A stretch of 64,000 nucleotides of DNA, taken from assembly GCF_017355785.1 (NCBI RefSeq), contig NZ_JAFEWE010000002.1, positions 422,618 through 486,617 on the forward strand, read 5' to 3'. The notes beneath the pieces were generated by a model. The model worked only from the letters and a program-made list of their open reading frames with translations. It was not told the origin of the DNA and searched no databases. A program made the position numbers and the translations under genes. Each line of letters opens with the position of its first letter. Within the stretch, counting starts at the first letter, position 1. Shown piece by piece: positions 26,535 through 34,405 of the stretch. The stretch is from Desertivirga arenae (lineage in GTDB: Bacteria > Bacteroidota > Bacteroidia > Sphingobacteriales > Sphingobacteriaceae).

Positions 26535-27554
26535 ATGACAGTTCAAAAAAACCTGGGTCTTGAATCTATCAGAGGCTTTGCTAGTGTTTACGTAGCCCTG
26601 GGGCATTGGATCATCCTGGCTAACCCGGCTAGCAAGTTTTTGAAACTTCCCTTTTTATTTGGCCAGGAGGCCGTGATCATCTTTTTTATCCTGTCGGGAT
26701 ATGTTATCCAGCTTTCCTGGGAGAACACGAAGAACAAAACCTTCAAAAATTATTTCATCAAACGCTTCCGGCGGATCTACTTTCCTTTCCTGGTTTCTAT
26801 TATACTGACGCTCATCGTAACTTCTGCTTCTCATTTTTCTTTCTGGGAACTGATCGGCAATTTGTTAATGCTGCAGGACTTCAAAATGGGGAAGCCGGGT
26901 AATATTGTCGGCACCTTTTCTGGAAATTTCGCCTTATGGTCCCTTTCTTACGAGTGGTGGTTCTATATGATGTTCCCGCTGATGTATCCGCTGTTAAAAT
27001 CAAACAGGAACAGGCTTATCTATATCGGCTTAATGAGCATTGCAGCCTTGGTGCTCTATATCTTTAAACCGAATCATATGCTGCTGATCCCTGCTTATTT
27101 CATTATCTGGTGGGCGGGTGTTGAATTGGCCTGGGCGCAACAGAACAAGCAGCTTATTAAATGGCAGCAGACTAGAAGTTTGATGGGTATCCTTTGTGTT
27201 ATCCTGGCTATCTTGTTTGGTGTTGCCTTTTTCCAATGGAAGCAAGGTTTGGCTATCAACGCTGGATTTTATCCGGTATTGTTTATCCGGCATTTCGGCT
27301 TTGCCCTGGTGATCCTTGGCGTGGTTACTTTCTTCCCTAAAGTAAAAAGCCTCAGCGCGAAGCTCCTTAAACCCTTTAGCTATGTATCGCCTATCTCCTA
27401 CTCTTTATATATCTTCCATGTGATCCTTTTGATCCAGTTTAAAACTTCCCTGCCCTTCCTGATGGACGCGGGATTGAAATTACTGCTGCTCTTTGTATTG
27501 TGCTATGTAACGGAGATCAAGTTGCAGCCTTTGGTGAATAGGTTGGTGAAATAG
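26535..27554 (+). CDS. Acyltransferase 3 family membrane protein
   Basis: Integral membrane O-acyltransferase of 339 aa. The N-terminus has the family signature GLESIRGFASVYVALGHW with the catalytic His, followed by RRFRRIYFPF (cytoplasmic Arg motif) and about ten hydrophobic segments. Such proteins move acetyl or succinyl groups onto surface polysaccharides. It lies upstream of a glycosyltransferase in the same direction, separated by a minisatellite, so both may modify a surface glycan, though co-transcription across the repeat is unproven. Confidence 0.88.
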   Translation: MTVQKNLGLESIRGFASVYVALGHWIILANPASKFLKLPFLFGQEAVIIFFILSGYVIQLSWENTKNKTFKNYFIKRFRRIYFPFLVSIILTLIVTSASHFSFWELIGNLLMLQDFKMGKPGNIVGTFSGNFALWSLSYEWWFYMMFPLMYPLLKSNRNRLIYIGLMSIAALVLYIFKPNHMLLIPAYFIIWWAGVELAWAQQNKQLIKWQQTRSLMGILCVILAILFGVAFFQWKQGLAINAGFYPVLFIRHFGFALVILGVVTFFPKVKSLSAKLLKPFSYVSPISYSLYIFHVILLIQFKTSLPFLMDAGLKLLLLFVLCYVTEIKLQPLVNRLVK

Positions 27555-27555
27555 A

Positions 27556-27708
27556 GAATGAATGAATGAGGGAATGATTGAATGAATGAAGGAGTGAATG
27601 AATGAAGGAGTGAATGAATGAAGGAGTGAATGAATGAAGGAGTGAATGAATGAAGGAGTGAATGAATGAAGGATGGAATGAATGAGGGATGGAATGAATG
27701 AGGGAATG
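27556..27708 (+). repeat. 16-bp minisatellite
   Basis: About nine or ten tandem copies of GAATGAATGAAGGAGT and variants (GAATGAATGAGGGATG). Five central copies are identical. The array starts right after the acyltransferase stop and ends about 30 nt before the glycosyltransferase ATG; all frames contain TGA, so it is not coding. Confidence 0.9.
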
Positions 27709-27739
27709 ATTGCTATATTTGCGGCTTCAATTTTTGCTG

Positions 27740-28588
27740 ATGCCTGAGTTTTCCTTTATTGTCCTTTCTTTTAACGAAGAGATCCATATCCCCAGATTGC
27801 TGGCTTCTATCAAAGATCTTGGTGCTCCTATTTACGTGCTCGATTCGGGTAGTACCGACAGGACGCTGGAGATTTGCCGCGAGTATGGTGCGGAGATCGG
27901 GTATCACCAATTTGAGAACCACCCAAAACAATGGCATGCTGCCTTGAGCACCTTCCAGATCACTACTCCCTGGATCATTGGTCTGGATTCGGATCAGATC
28001 GTTACTCCTGAATTGTTCCAAAAACTGAAGAATTTCAGGGATGAGGATTTTAAGGATGTGAACGGAATCTACTTCAACCGGAAGAACTTCTTTAAGGGCA
28101 AATGGCTGAAACATGGTGGTTATTACCCGAAGTATCTATTGAAGATGTTCCGCCGGGGCGTGGGCTTCTCTGACCTGAATGAGAATATGGACCACCGCTT
28201 TATTGTTCCGGGTAAAACTATTGTTTGGAAAGACGGCCATATCCTGGAGGAAAACCTTAAGGAGAACGAGATCAGCTTCTGGATTGCGAAACATAACCGG
28301 TATAGCGATCTGGTTGCACACGAGGAGATTGAGCGGATGAATGCCCTGCGTACCCAAACGATACAACCTAAATTCTTTGGCAGTCCCGATGAACGCATTG
28401 CCTGGTTAAAAAGCTTATGGTGGCGCATGCCGCTGGGACTTCGGCCTTTCCTTTACTTTAGCTACCGCATGATCTTTCAGCTAGGTATCCTTGACGGCAA
28501 AACCGGTGTGCTTTTCCATTTTCTTCAAGGCTTCTGGTTCAGACTGATCGTTGATGTGAAGATCAAGGAGTTGTTGAAGAAGGATTGA
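27740..28588 (+). CDS. Family 2 glycosyltransferase
   Basis: Cytoplasmic GT-A enzyme, 282 aa from the ATG at 27740 (a TTG 30 nt upstream adds only a short hydrophobic lead right at the edge of the minisatellite). It shows VLSFNEEIHIPRLLASI, VLDSGSTDRT and the metal site GLDSDQ. The arrangement resembles the WaaE/KdtX-like enzymes that add a sugar to lipopolysaccharide core or to surface glycans, but the donor sugar cannot be told. Basic C-terminal region WWRMPLGLRPF...SYRMIFQ is typical of these enzymes. Confidence 0.88.
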   Translation: MPEFSFIVLSFNEEIHIPRLLASIKDLGAPIYVLDSGSTDRTLEICREYGAEIGYHQFENHPKQWHAALSTFQITTPWIIGLDSDQIVTPELFQKLKNFRDEDFKDVNGIYFNRKNFFKGKWLKHGGYYPKYLLKMFRRGVGFSDLNENMDHRFIVPGKTIVWKDGHILEENLKENEISFWIAKHNRYSDLVAHEEIERMNALRTQTIQPKFFGSPDERIAWLKSLWWRMPLGLRPFLYFSYRMIFQLGILDGKTGVLFHFLQGFWFRLIVDVKIKELLKKD

Positions 28589-28640
28589 ATGAGAGAAGGA
28601 GAGAAGGATTGAATGAGAAAAGGAATGAATGAGGAATCGC
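28585..28640 (+). repeat. Degenerate GAATGA repeats downstream of the glycosyltransferase
   Basis: Short runs such as GATTGAATGAGA and GGAATGAATGAGG repeat the theme of the minisatellite on the other side of the glycosyltransferase. The rest of the gap up to 28828 shows nothing recognisable. Confidence 0.6.
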
Positions 28641-28828
28641 TTCGCTAAAATCTACAAATAATAAGAGGAATTAGGCAAAGAGGCTCAAAAATTAACATCA
28701 GGACGAGATTTGAAGTAGGATTATGTGAAGTTAGGCTATTAGAGAAGATAGAATGAAGGGTCTTACATTGAGCTGATATACTTTGGAAGGTATACGGCAT
28801 GACTTGCCCAATACCGGTCATAAGAGAA

Positions 28829-28978
28829 CTATGGCTTCACTTTTGTAATTTTACCGTCTCTAATTACTACCAGAACAGAATTCTTCTGTTTTTTGTACTC
28901 AATTAGCTTTTCGTAAGCAAGTTCTAATCCTTGTAGGATTTTATTTCGCAGTTCAGTATGTTCTTCCTTTGGTATCAT
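28829..28978 (-). CDS. Small protein (49 aa) overlapping the zeta-like ATPase gene
   Basis: Starts MIPKEEHTELRNKILQGLEL, is rich in Lys and Glu, and ends VLVVIRDGKITKVKP. The start codon lies inside the end of the upstream ATPase gene (26-nt overlap), a sign of translational coupling. Its size, charge and position suggest an antitoxin-like or accessory partner of the ATPase. I do not recognise a named family. Confidence 0.65.
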   Translation of the reverse strand: MIPKEEHTELRNKILQGLELAYEKLIEYKKQKNSVLVVIRDGKITKVKP

Positions 28979-29546
28979 AATAGTTCCTTAACTCTTTAAA
29001 CCTATTTTCATTTACAATAATTATTCCTCCTTCAGTGCTCTCGGCTAAGAGTTCCGGCCTGCCGAAAGAATTATCAAAAATAAGCGCTTCATCCACAACG
29101 CTCAAATAAATATTAAATAAGTTTTGAATTCCTTTCGTGTACCTATTTTCAATGATATCTTCTTTGATATCATGTCCTCCTTCAGAGACACGAATTCTTA
29201 CACGTTCCTTGGCTAATTCAACATTTTGCAACCAGAAAAAAAGAAGCGTAACCCTGTACCCTTTTTCTTTTGCAGCAATAATCGTGTTCTTATAATGCCT
29301 TGCAGATAAAGTGGTTTCAAAAGCAAAACTTTTATTATTAGCTAAAAGTTTAGCCATTCTGCTTAGCATAATTCGACCGGCTTCAAAAGCTACCTGTTCC
29401 GGTTGAAAAGGCGATAATCCCCTTGCTATTTCATCGGCATTGACAAATTCTCTACAATTTATAATTTCAGGCAAGATAGTGAAAGAAGCTGTTGTCTTTC
29501 CAGCACCGTTACAGCCTGCTATTATATATAAATTTTTGTTTGACAC
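28953..29546 (-). CDS. Zeta-toxin-like P-loop ATPase/kinase
   Basis: Protein of 197 aa with an N-terminal Walker A, GCNGAGKTT (residues 11-19), then EFVNADEIARGLSP, where Asp38 matches the catalytic Asp of zeta kinases, and FAFETTLSARHY. This places it in the COG4185-like group of predicted zeta-toxin ATPases. Zeta toxins phosphorylate UDP-N-acetyl sugars; for this branch the substrate is not established. A 49-aa gene overlaps its 3' end. Genes upstream face the other way, so the pair stands alone. Confidence 0.85.
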   Translation of the reverse strand: MSNKNLYIIAGCNGAGKTTASFTILPEIINCREFVNADEIARGLSPFQPEQVAFEAGRIMLSRMAKLLANNKSFAFETTLSARHYKNTIIAAKEKGYRVTLLFFWLQNVELAKERVRIRVSEGGHDIKEDIIENRYTKGIQNLFNIYLSVVDEALIFDNSFGRPELLAESTEGGIIIVNENRFKELRNYYDTKGRTY

Positions 29547-29788
29547 CCTAACAAAGATATGAAATTGCGCCTATTTTGCGCCTTAAATGCAAGCCTCTTA
29601 GTTTTTGATCAAACACTTTTTTTAAGCGATGCGAATCGCCTTCGCAGTGACGTCTCTCCGAAGATAGACGTTTTGCCAGTAACCCCACGGTCTCTGCAAG
29701 CTATCCATCTAACACATAACCTAGCGAATAGTTAAAAAACAGCGCCACCTCTGCAACTCATCCTGAAAAAGTAATTTTTAAAAAAAGC

Positions 29789-29820
29789 TTTGGAGCTAAG
29801 AAAAGATATTTTCATATTTG
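29789..29820 (+). promoter_or_regulatory. Possible promoter of the trp operon
   Basis: TTTG and CATATTTG are separated by 20 nt, near the Bacteroidota sigma consensus. The predicted start of transcription would be only a few nt before the leader-peptide ATG at 29832. Upstream, 29547-29788 shows no other clear element. Confidence 0.42.
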
Positions 29821-29831
29821 TCTAACGAAGA

Positions 29832-29876
29832 ATGGAATTAGCATTTACACATATCATTTGGTGGCACTCGCATTAA
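29832..29876 (+). CDS. trpL: trp operon leader peptide with tandem Trp codons
   Basis: A 14-residue open frame, MELAFTHIIWWHSH, followed by TAA. Two consecutive TGG codons sit at 29859-29864, in the position expected for a ribosome-stalling attenuator. It lies upstream of an intrinsic terminator and trpD. Not annotated by length-based gene finders, but the tandem Trp codons, RNA pairing and context support each other. Confidence 0.85.
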   Translation: MELAFTHIIWWHSH

Positions 29877-29950
29877 GCGGAGGGCAATCTTTATGTGTAA
29901 ATAATTGTATAAAGAAAAACAGGGTTGCTCACAAGGCAACCTTTTTTTTT
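29843..29950 (+). promoter_or_regulatory. Transcription attenuator of the trp operon
   Basis: Competing RNA pairings are visible. An 11-bp perfect stem joins 29843-29853 (inside the leader peptide) with 29892-29902 (ATTTACACATA / TATGTGTAAAT). Segment 29882-29889 (GGGCAATC) can pair with 29923-29930 (GGTTGCTC) as an anti-terminator, which would block the terminator stem 29923-29928 / 29936-29941. A ribosome stalled on the Trp codons would cover the first arm and leave the anti-terminator free; one that reaches the stop codon at 29874 would sterically mask it. Expression would therefore rise when charged tRNA-Trp is low. May be an instance of the Rfam family Bacteroid-trp, from memory. Confidence 0.82.
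29923..29950 (+). terminator. Attenuator terminator hairpin before trpD
   Basis: Stem GGTTGC / GCAACC, loop of seven nt, followed by nine T. It lies 32 nt before the trpD start, so it acts as a conditional terminator. Confidence 0.85.
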
Positions 29951-29981
29951 GCTTTGAGTACAACGGGGAGATACAGCAGAC

Positions 29982-30980
29982 ATGAAACAAATTTTAAATT
30001 ACCTATTTGAACATAAAACCTTTACTAAAGGCCAGGCGAAAGAGATCTTGACGAATATTGCTAGAGGACAATTCAATAACTCGCAGATGGCGGCCTTCAT
30101 GACGGCTTACTGTATGCGTAATATCACTATTGAGGAGTTGGAGGGCTTTAGAGATGCAATGCTCGATCTTTGTCTTGATCCGCAACTGGAGGGCTATGAC
30201 TTGATCGACCTTTGCGGAACTGGTGGTGATGGTAAGGATACCTTCAACATCTCAACCCTTGCTTCTTTCGTAGTTGCTGGCGCTGGTTATAAGGTGGCTA
30301 AACATGGTAATTATGGTGTTTCCTCTGGCTGTGGTTCTTCGAATGTAATGGAGTACCTGGGTTATAAGTTCACGAACGAGCCGGATAAATTGAAGCAGAG
30401 TGTTGAGGAGGCGAATATTTGTTTCCTTCATGCGCCCTTGTTTCACCCGGCAATGAAAACTATGGCTCCTATCCGTAAAGAACTGGGTGTAAAAACCTTT
30501 TTCAATATGCTTGGTCCCTTGGTGAATCCTGCCCGGCCTAAGTACCAGTCGGTAGGGGTATTCAGTCTTGAGCTGGCCCGTATTTACGCTTATCTCTACC
30601 AAAAAAGTAATAAAAGATATTCTATTTTGCATGCATTGGATGGATACGATGAGATTTCCTTAACGGGAAGCTTTAAAACGTTCTCTAATGATGGGGAGCA
30701 GATCTATACGCTTGACAGCATTGGCTTTGAGCGGGTTGATCCAAAACTAATTAGCGGGGGTCATACAGTAGAGGATTCTGCAAAGATATTTACTGCTGTA
30801 TTGAATGGCGAAGGTACTACCGCACAGAACAACGTGGTGCTTTGCAATGCTGCACTGGCTATCCGGACCATCACTCCTGGGAAATCTTTTGCGGATTGCT
30901 TCTACGAGGCGGAGGATGTGTTAATGAGTAAGAAAGCCTTGAACAGTTTTGAGAAATTACTATCTGTTACTTACGCTTAA
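29982..30980 (+). CDS. trpD: Anthranilate phosphoribosyltransferase
   Basis: Second step of the tryptophan branch: anthranilate + PRPP to phosphoribosylanthranilate. 332 aa, the normal length. The PRPP site CGTGGDG and the KHGN...SSGCGSSNVME segment are present, as is the NMLGPLVNPARP motif. It is the first structural gene after the attenuator and is not fused to trpG. trpE and trpG, which normally precede it, are absent here. Confidence 0.95.
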   Translation: MKQILNYLFEHKTFTKGQAKEILTNIARGQFNNSQMAAFMTAYCMRNITIEELEGFRDAMLDLCLDPQLEGYDLIDLCGTGGDGKDTFNISTLASFVVAGAGYKVAKHGNYGVSSGCGSSNVMEYLGYKFTNEPDKLKQSVEEANICFLHAPLFHPAMKTMAPIRKELGVKTFFNMLGPLVNPARPKYQSVGVFSLELARIYAYLYQKSNKRYSILHALDGYDEISLTGSFKTFSNDGEQIYTLDSIGFERVDPKLISGGHTVEDSAKIFTAVLNGEGTTAQNNVVLCNAALAIRTITPGKSFADCFYEAEDVLMSKKALNSFEKLLSVTYA

Positions 30981-30986
30981 GCTTAA

Positions 30987-31634
30987 ATGAACGCTCTCCA
31001 CTCGCTTAAAATAAAAGTATGCGGCATGCGCGACCGCAGTAATATCCAGGAGCTGATGGGATTGAAGCCTGATTATATGGGCTTGATCTTCTACCCTCCT
31101 TCCAAACGTTTGGTGGATGGACTTGCTGAAGGAACTTTGGAAGCCATCCCGGAAACGGTAAAAAAGACGGGTGTTTTTGTTAATGCCACAAAAGATGATA
31201 TCCTGGATAAAATAGCGGTATATGGTTTAAATGCCCTTCAACTGCATGGAGCGGAGAGCCCCGAGTTTTGTAAGGATCTTGCTTCTACGGGTCTGGAGAT
31301 CATTAAAGCTTTTGGAGTGGATGAGGGTTTCGACTTTGAGCAATTGGAAGCTTACGAAGGGACGGTAGATTACTTCCTGTTTGACACGAAGACAAAATTG
31401 CACGGAGGATCGGGCCTTACCTTTAACTGGGACTTGCTGAAGGGCTATGGGTTGAATATCCCTTATTTCCTTAGCGGGGGACTCGATGCTGAGAACCTTG
31501 AGGAGGCATTAAAACTGGAAGATCCGCGTTTCTATGGAGTGGATCTGAACAGTCGCTTTGAACTAGAACCTGCATTAAAAGACATCGATAAATTAAGGCC
31601 GGTATTCGACCGAATTAAAGAGCTGCCTGCCTGA
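30987..31634 (+). CDS. trpF: Phosphoribosylanthranilate isomerase
   Basis: TIM-barrel isomerase of 215 aa that makes CdRP. The start [10 protein letters not shown] carries the catalytic Cys, and [12 protein letters not shown] has the catalytic Asp and phosphate-binding Gly; [13 protein letters not shown] completes the phosphate site. It starts 6 nt after trpD. In most trp operons trpC lies between trpD and trpF, but here it does not. Confidence 0.95.
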   Translation: MNALHSLKIKVCGMRDRSNIQELMGLKPDYMGLIFYPPSKRLVDGLAEGTLEAIPETVKKTGVFVNATKDDILDKIAVYGLNALQLHGAESPEFCKDLASTGLEIIKAFGVDEGFDFEQLEAYEGTVDYFLFDTKTKLHGGSGLTFNWDLLKGYGLNIPYFLSGGLDAENLEEALKLEDPRFYGVDLNSRFELEPALKDIDKLRPVFDRIKELPA

Positions 31635-31651
31635 TTGATAAAATAAAGACT

Positions 31652-32830
31652 ATGAGCTATCACGTAAATGAAAGAGGATACTACGGAAATTTTGGAGGAG
31701 CTTATGTTCCCGAAATGCTGTATCCGAACGTAGAAGAATTACAGGCACAGTACCTGGAGATTATGCACGATCCGGCTTTTGTGGCCGAGTTCAACAGCCT
31801 GCTTAAGGATTATGTTGGACGCCCTTCTCCTTTGTACCTTGCCGAACGACTTTCTGAAAAGTACAACGCGAATATCTATTTAAAGAGAGAAGACCTTAAC
31901 CATACTGGTGCGCATAAGATCAATAATACCATCGGGCAGATCCTGCTTGCTCAACGTTTGGGTAAGAAGCGGATCATTGCGGAAACTGGTGCTGGTCAGC
32001 ATGGTGTGGCTACGGCTACGGTTTGTGCTTTGAAAGGTATTGAGTGCGTGGTATATATGGGAGCTGTGGATATTGAGCGTCAGGCGCCGAATGTTGCCCG
32101 TATGAAAATGATGGGAGCTACGGTTATCCCGGCTACTTCTGGCAGTCAGACCCTAAAAGATGCTACCAATGAGGCTTTACGTGACTGGATCAACAACCCG
32201 GTAGATACGCATTATATTATTGGCTCTGTGGTAGGGCCGCATCCTTATCCTGATATGGTGGCTCGTTTCCAGGCGATCATCTCGGAGGAAACCAGATGGC
32301 AGTTAAAGGAGAAGATCGGCAAAGAAACTCCTGATTATGTGCTTGCTTGTGTGGGTGGTGGAAGTAATGCAGCGGGAATGTTCTATCATTTCCTGGATGA
32401 GCCAAATGTTACCCTGATTGCAGCTGAGGCGGCAGGTAAAGGTGTAGACACTGGCGAATCTGCTGCGACTACAGCACTTGGTAAAGATGGGGTGTTGCAT
32501 GGGAGTCGCTCTCTGGTAATGCAGACAGAAGACGGACAGGTAGTTGAGCCTTATTCTATTTCTGCTGGTTTGGATTACCCTGGTATTGGTCCTCAGCACG
32601 CGCATTTGCATGTTTCTGGTCGCGGTGTTTACGTAAGCATTACTGATGATGAGGCGATGCAGGCTGGTTTCCAATTAGCACGTTTGGAAGGTATTATCCC
32701 TGCGATTGAGAGCTCTCATGCTTTAGCGCAGTTAGACAAGATGAAGTTTAATGGCGAGAGTGTGGTGGTATGTTTATCAGGTCGCGGTGATAAGGATTTG
32801 AGTACCTATATGAAATATTTTAATTTGTAG
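31652..32830 (+). CDS. trpB: Tryptophan synthase beta chain
   Basis: PLP enzyme that joins indole and serine, 392 aa (usual size ~395). PLP lysine in [11 protein letters not shown], phosphate loop [10 protein letters not shown], and the start [14 protein letters not shown] typical of TrpB1. 17 nt after trpF. Works as alpha2-beta2 complex with TrpA, encoded 109 nt downstream. Confidence 0.97.
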   Translation: MSYHVNERGYYGNFGGAYVPEMLYPNVEELQAQYLEIMHDPAFVAEFNSLLKDYVGRPSPLYLAERLSEKYNANIYLKREDLNHTGAHKINNTIGQILLAQRLGKKRIIAETGAGQHGVATATVCALKGIECVVYMGAVDIERQAPNVARMKMMGATVIPATSGSQTLKDATNEALRDWINNPVDTHYIIGSVVGPHPYPDMVARFQAIISEETRWQLKEKIGKETPDYVLACVGGGSNAAGMFYHFLDEPNVTLIAAEAAGKGVDTGESAATTALGKDGVLHGSRSLVMQTEDGQVVEPYSISAGLDYPGIGPQHAHLHVSGRGVYVSITDDEAMQAGFQLARLEGIIPAIESSHALAQLDKMKFNGESVVVCLSGRGDKDLSTYMKYFNL

Positions 32831-32835
32831 ACCTT

Positions 32836-32920
32836 AGGTTAAAGGGTAAAGGTGAAAGCGGAAAGGTGAAAGGCTCAAGGTGAGTGCTGAGAGCCTATAG
32901 CTGAGAGCTGGAAATTGCAA
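32836..32920 (+). repeat. Low-complexity direct repeats between trpB and trpA
   Basis: Contains repeated AAAGGTGAAAG-like units followed by GCTGAGAGC-like units (GTGCTGAGAGCC, AGCTGAGAGCTGG). The gap of 109 nt is far larger than other junctions of this operon (6 and 17 nt), so the repeat looks inserted. Confidence 0.6.
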
Positions 32921-32939
32921 TTATTATTATGATTTAAAA

Positions 32940-33725
32940 ATGAATAGAATTAACGAACTTTTTAAGGAGAAACAAGGAAATCTCCTTTCTATATATTTTA
33001 CTGCTGGTTATCCTAATCTGAACAGCACTCTTGACATTGCGGAGGCTTTGGAAAAGGCTGGTGCTGATTTCCTGGAGATCGGTGTTCCTTATTCTGATCC
33101 TTTGGCTGACGGCCCGGTTATTCAGAACAGCTCTTTAAAGGCTATTGAGAACGGCATGACTGTGAAGGTGCTTTTTGAGCAACTGAAGGACTTGAGGAAA
33201 CGGGTGTCGATCCCCGTACTATTGATGGGCTATGTAAATCCCGTGCTTCAGTATGGTGTTTCGAACTTCTGCAAATCATGCGAGGAAGTGGGCGTTGACG
33301 GCGTTATTGTTCCCGACCTGCCGATGTACGAGTACGAGGAGCTGTACAAGGAGTGCTTTGACCAGCATAAGCTAAGCAACATCTTCCTGATCACTCCTAC
33401 TACTTCAGAGGCTCGTATCCGAAAGATCGATGAATTAAGTAATGGTTTTATCTACCTGCTTTCCTCATCGTCTACTACGGGTAAGAACCTTGATGTGAAT
33501 ACTAATGTTGAAGGCTACTTCGCTCGCATTGCTTCTATGGGATTGAAAAATCCGACAATGGTTGGTTTTGGTATCTCTGATAATAAGAGTTTCAGCAAAG
33601 CAAGTCAGTACGCTAAAGGTGCTATTGTTGGTAGTGCTTTTGTGAAATTACTTGCTGAGGAAAATTATATGGAGAAGATCGGAGAGTTTGTTGCTTCTTT
33701 AAAAGGTAAAGAGGTAGCGGTTTAA
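32940..33725 (+). CDS. trpA: Tryptophan synthase alpha chain
   Basis: TIM-barrel lyase of 261 aa that splits indole-3-glycerol phosphate. The catalytic Glu and Asp are in FLEIGVPYSDPLADGP, and YFTAGYP starts the barrel; the phosphate region reads MVGFGISD and GAIVGSAFVK. The last gene of the operon; an intrinsic terminator follows. Confidence 0.97.
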   Translation: MNRINELFKEKQGNLLSIYFTAGYPNLNSTLDIAEALEKAGADFLEIGVPYSDPLADGPVIQNSSLKAIENGMTVKVLFEQLKDLRKRVSIPVLLMGYVNPVLQYGVSNFCKSCEEVGVDGVIVPDLPMYEYEELYKECFDQHKLSNIFLITPTTSEARIRKIDELSNGFIYLLSSSSTTGKNLDVNTNVEGYFARIASMGLKNPTMVGFGISDNKSFSKASQYAKGAIVGSAFVKLLAEENYMEKIGEFVASLKGKEVAV

Positions 33726-33754
33726 AAAGGTTTTTAATTCTAAGGAATTGGAGA

Positions 33755-33785
33755 GGCTGTCTTTGTTGTAAAGATGGCCTTTTTT
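33755..33785 (+). terminator. Terminator of the trp operon
   Basis: A 10-bp stem GGCTGTCTTT / AAAGATGGCC with two G-U pairs and loop GTTGT, then six T. Confidence 0.85.
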
Positions 33786-33872
33786 CGTTTATTTCATTTT
33801 AGTTCACTATATCTTTGTTTAGCCAGCTTCAGCATTTAATAACTTCCCATTCTGCTTTTCACTTTCTTTCTT

Positions 33873-34296
33873 CTTACTTTTTCTTGATAAAAAGTAAGCA
33901 AAAATCAAGAAAAGAACGAAGCTTCCGCCCACAAGGCTAACTCAGGCCCGCCGTTCTTTTCAGGCCACAGCTCAGGACTCTATTCACCTGATGCACAACT
34001 GACAAATTAGACCCCAAACTATTTTTCTATGAAAAGAAAATCGAGAATGGCACCGCCACTGTTCGAAGTCACTGTGCTTTGGCTCAGAGTTCGGGAAGAA
34101 ATTGACTTGGCAACAGGACTTGAGCGAAAGGAAGGTGCATTAGCTGGTTTGCGAAGAAATGGGCTTGTGCGAAACAGGGGCAAAGCAGGTGCAGCACCGG
34201 GCGGTTGACAAGGCAATTTGTGGGAAGACAAGTGCGAAAAGAACTCCTTGCCAGAGCACTTGACTTTTTGGTCCTTTTGTGTCAAGACAAAAGGAC
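33873..34296. repeat. MITE-like element with imperfect terminal inverted repeats
   Basis: The left end (33873-33909) reads CTTACTTTTTCTTGATA then AAAAGTAAGCAAAAATCAAG. The right end, on the other strand, reads TTTTGTCTTGACAC then AAAAGGACCAAAAAGTCAAG, an inverted match of about 37 nt with a few changes. Each end also folds by itself (CTTACTTTTT / AAAAAGTAAG and GTCCTTTTG / CAAAAGGAC). The inside carries no credible gene; an 88-codon frame at 34019-34285 on the minus strand looks fortuitous. No transposase is present, so it would have to move in trans. Similar sequences are scattered in Bacteroidota genomes as far as I recall. The rest of the 33786-34405 gap shows nothing else. Confidence 0.6.
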
Positions 34297-34405
34297 TAGG
34301 CCTCGCCCGCCAATGAGGGCGAAGGTGAGTAAATGTGCTAAAATGATATTCTGAGCAAAATCTACTATAAAAATTGGTATAAAACGATTTTGAACAAGTT
34401 CAGTA

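Noticed and set aside
27556-27708. Possible coding repeat (N-terminal extension of the glycosyltransferase)
   Set aside because: Every frame of the 16-bp unit meets TGA, so it cannot be translated through.
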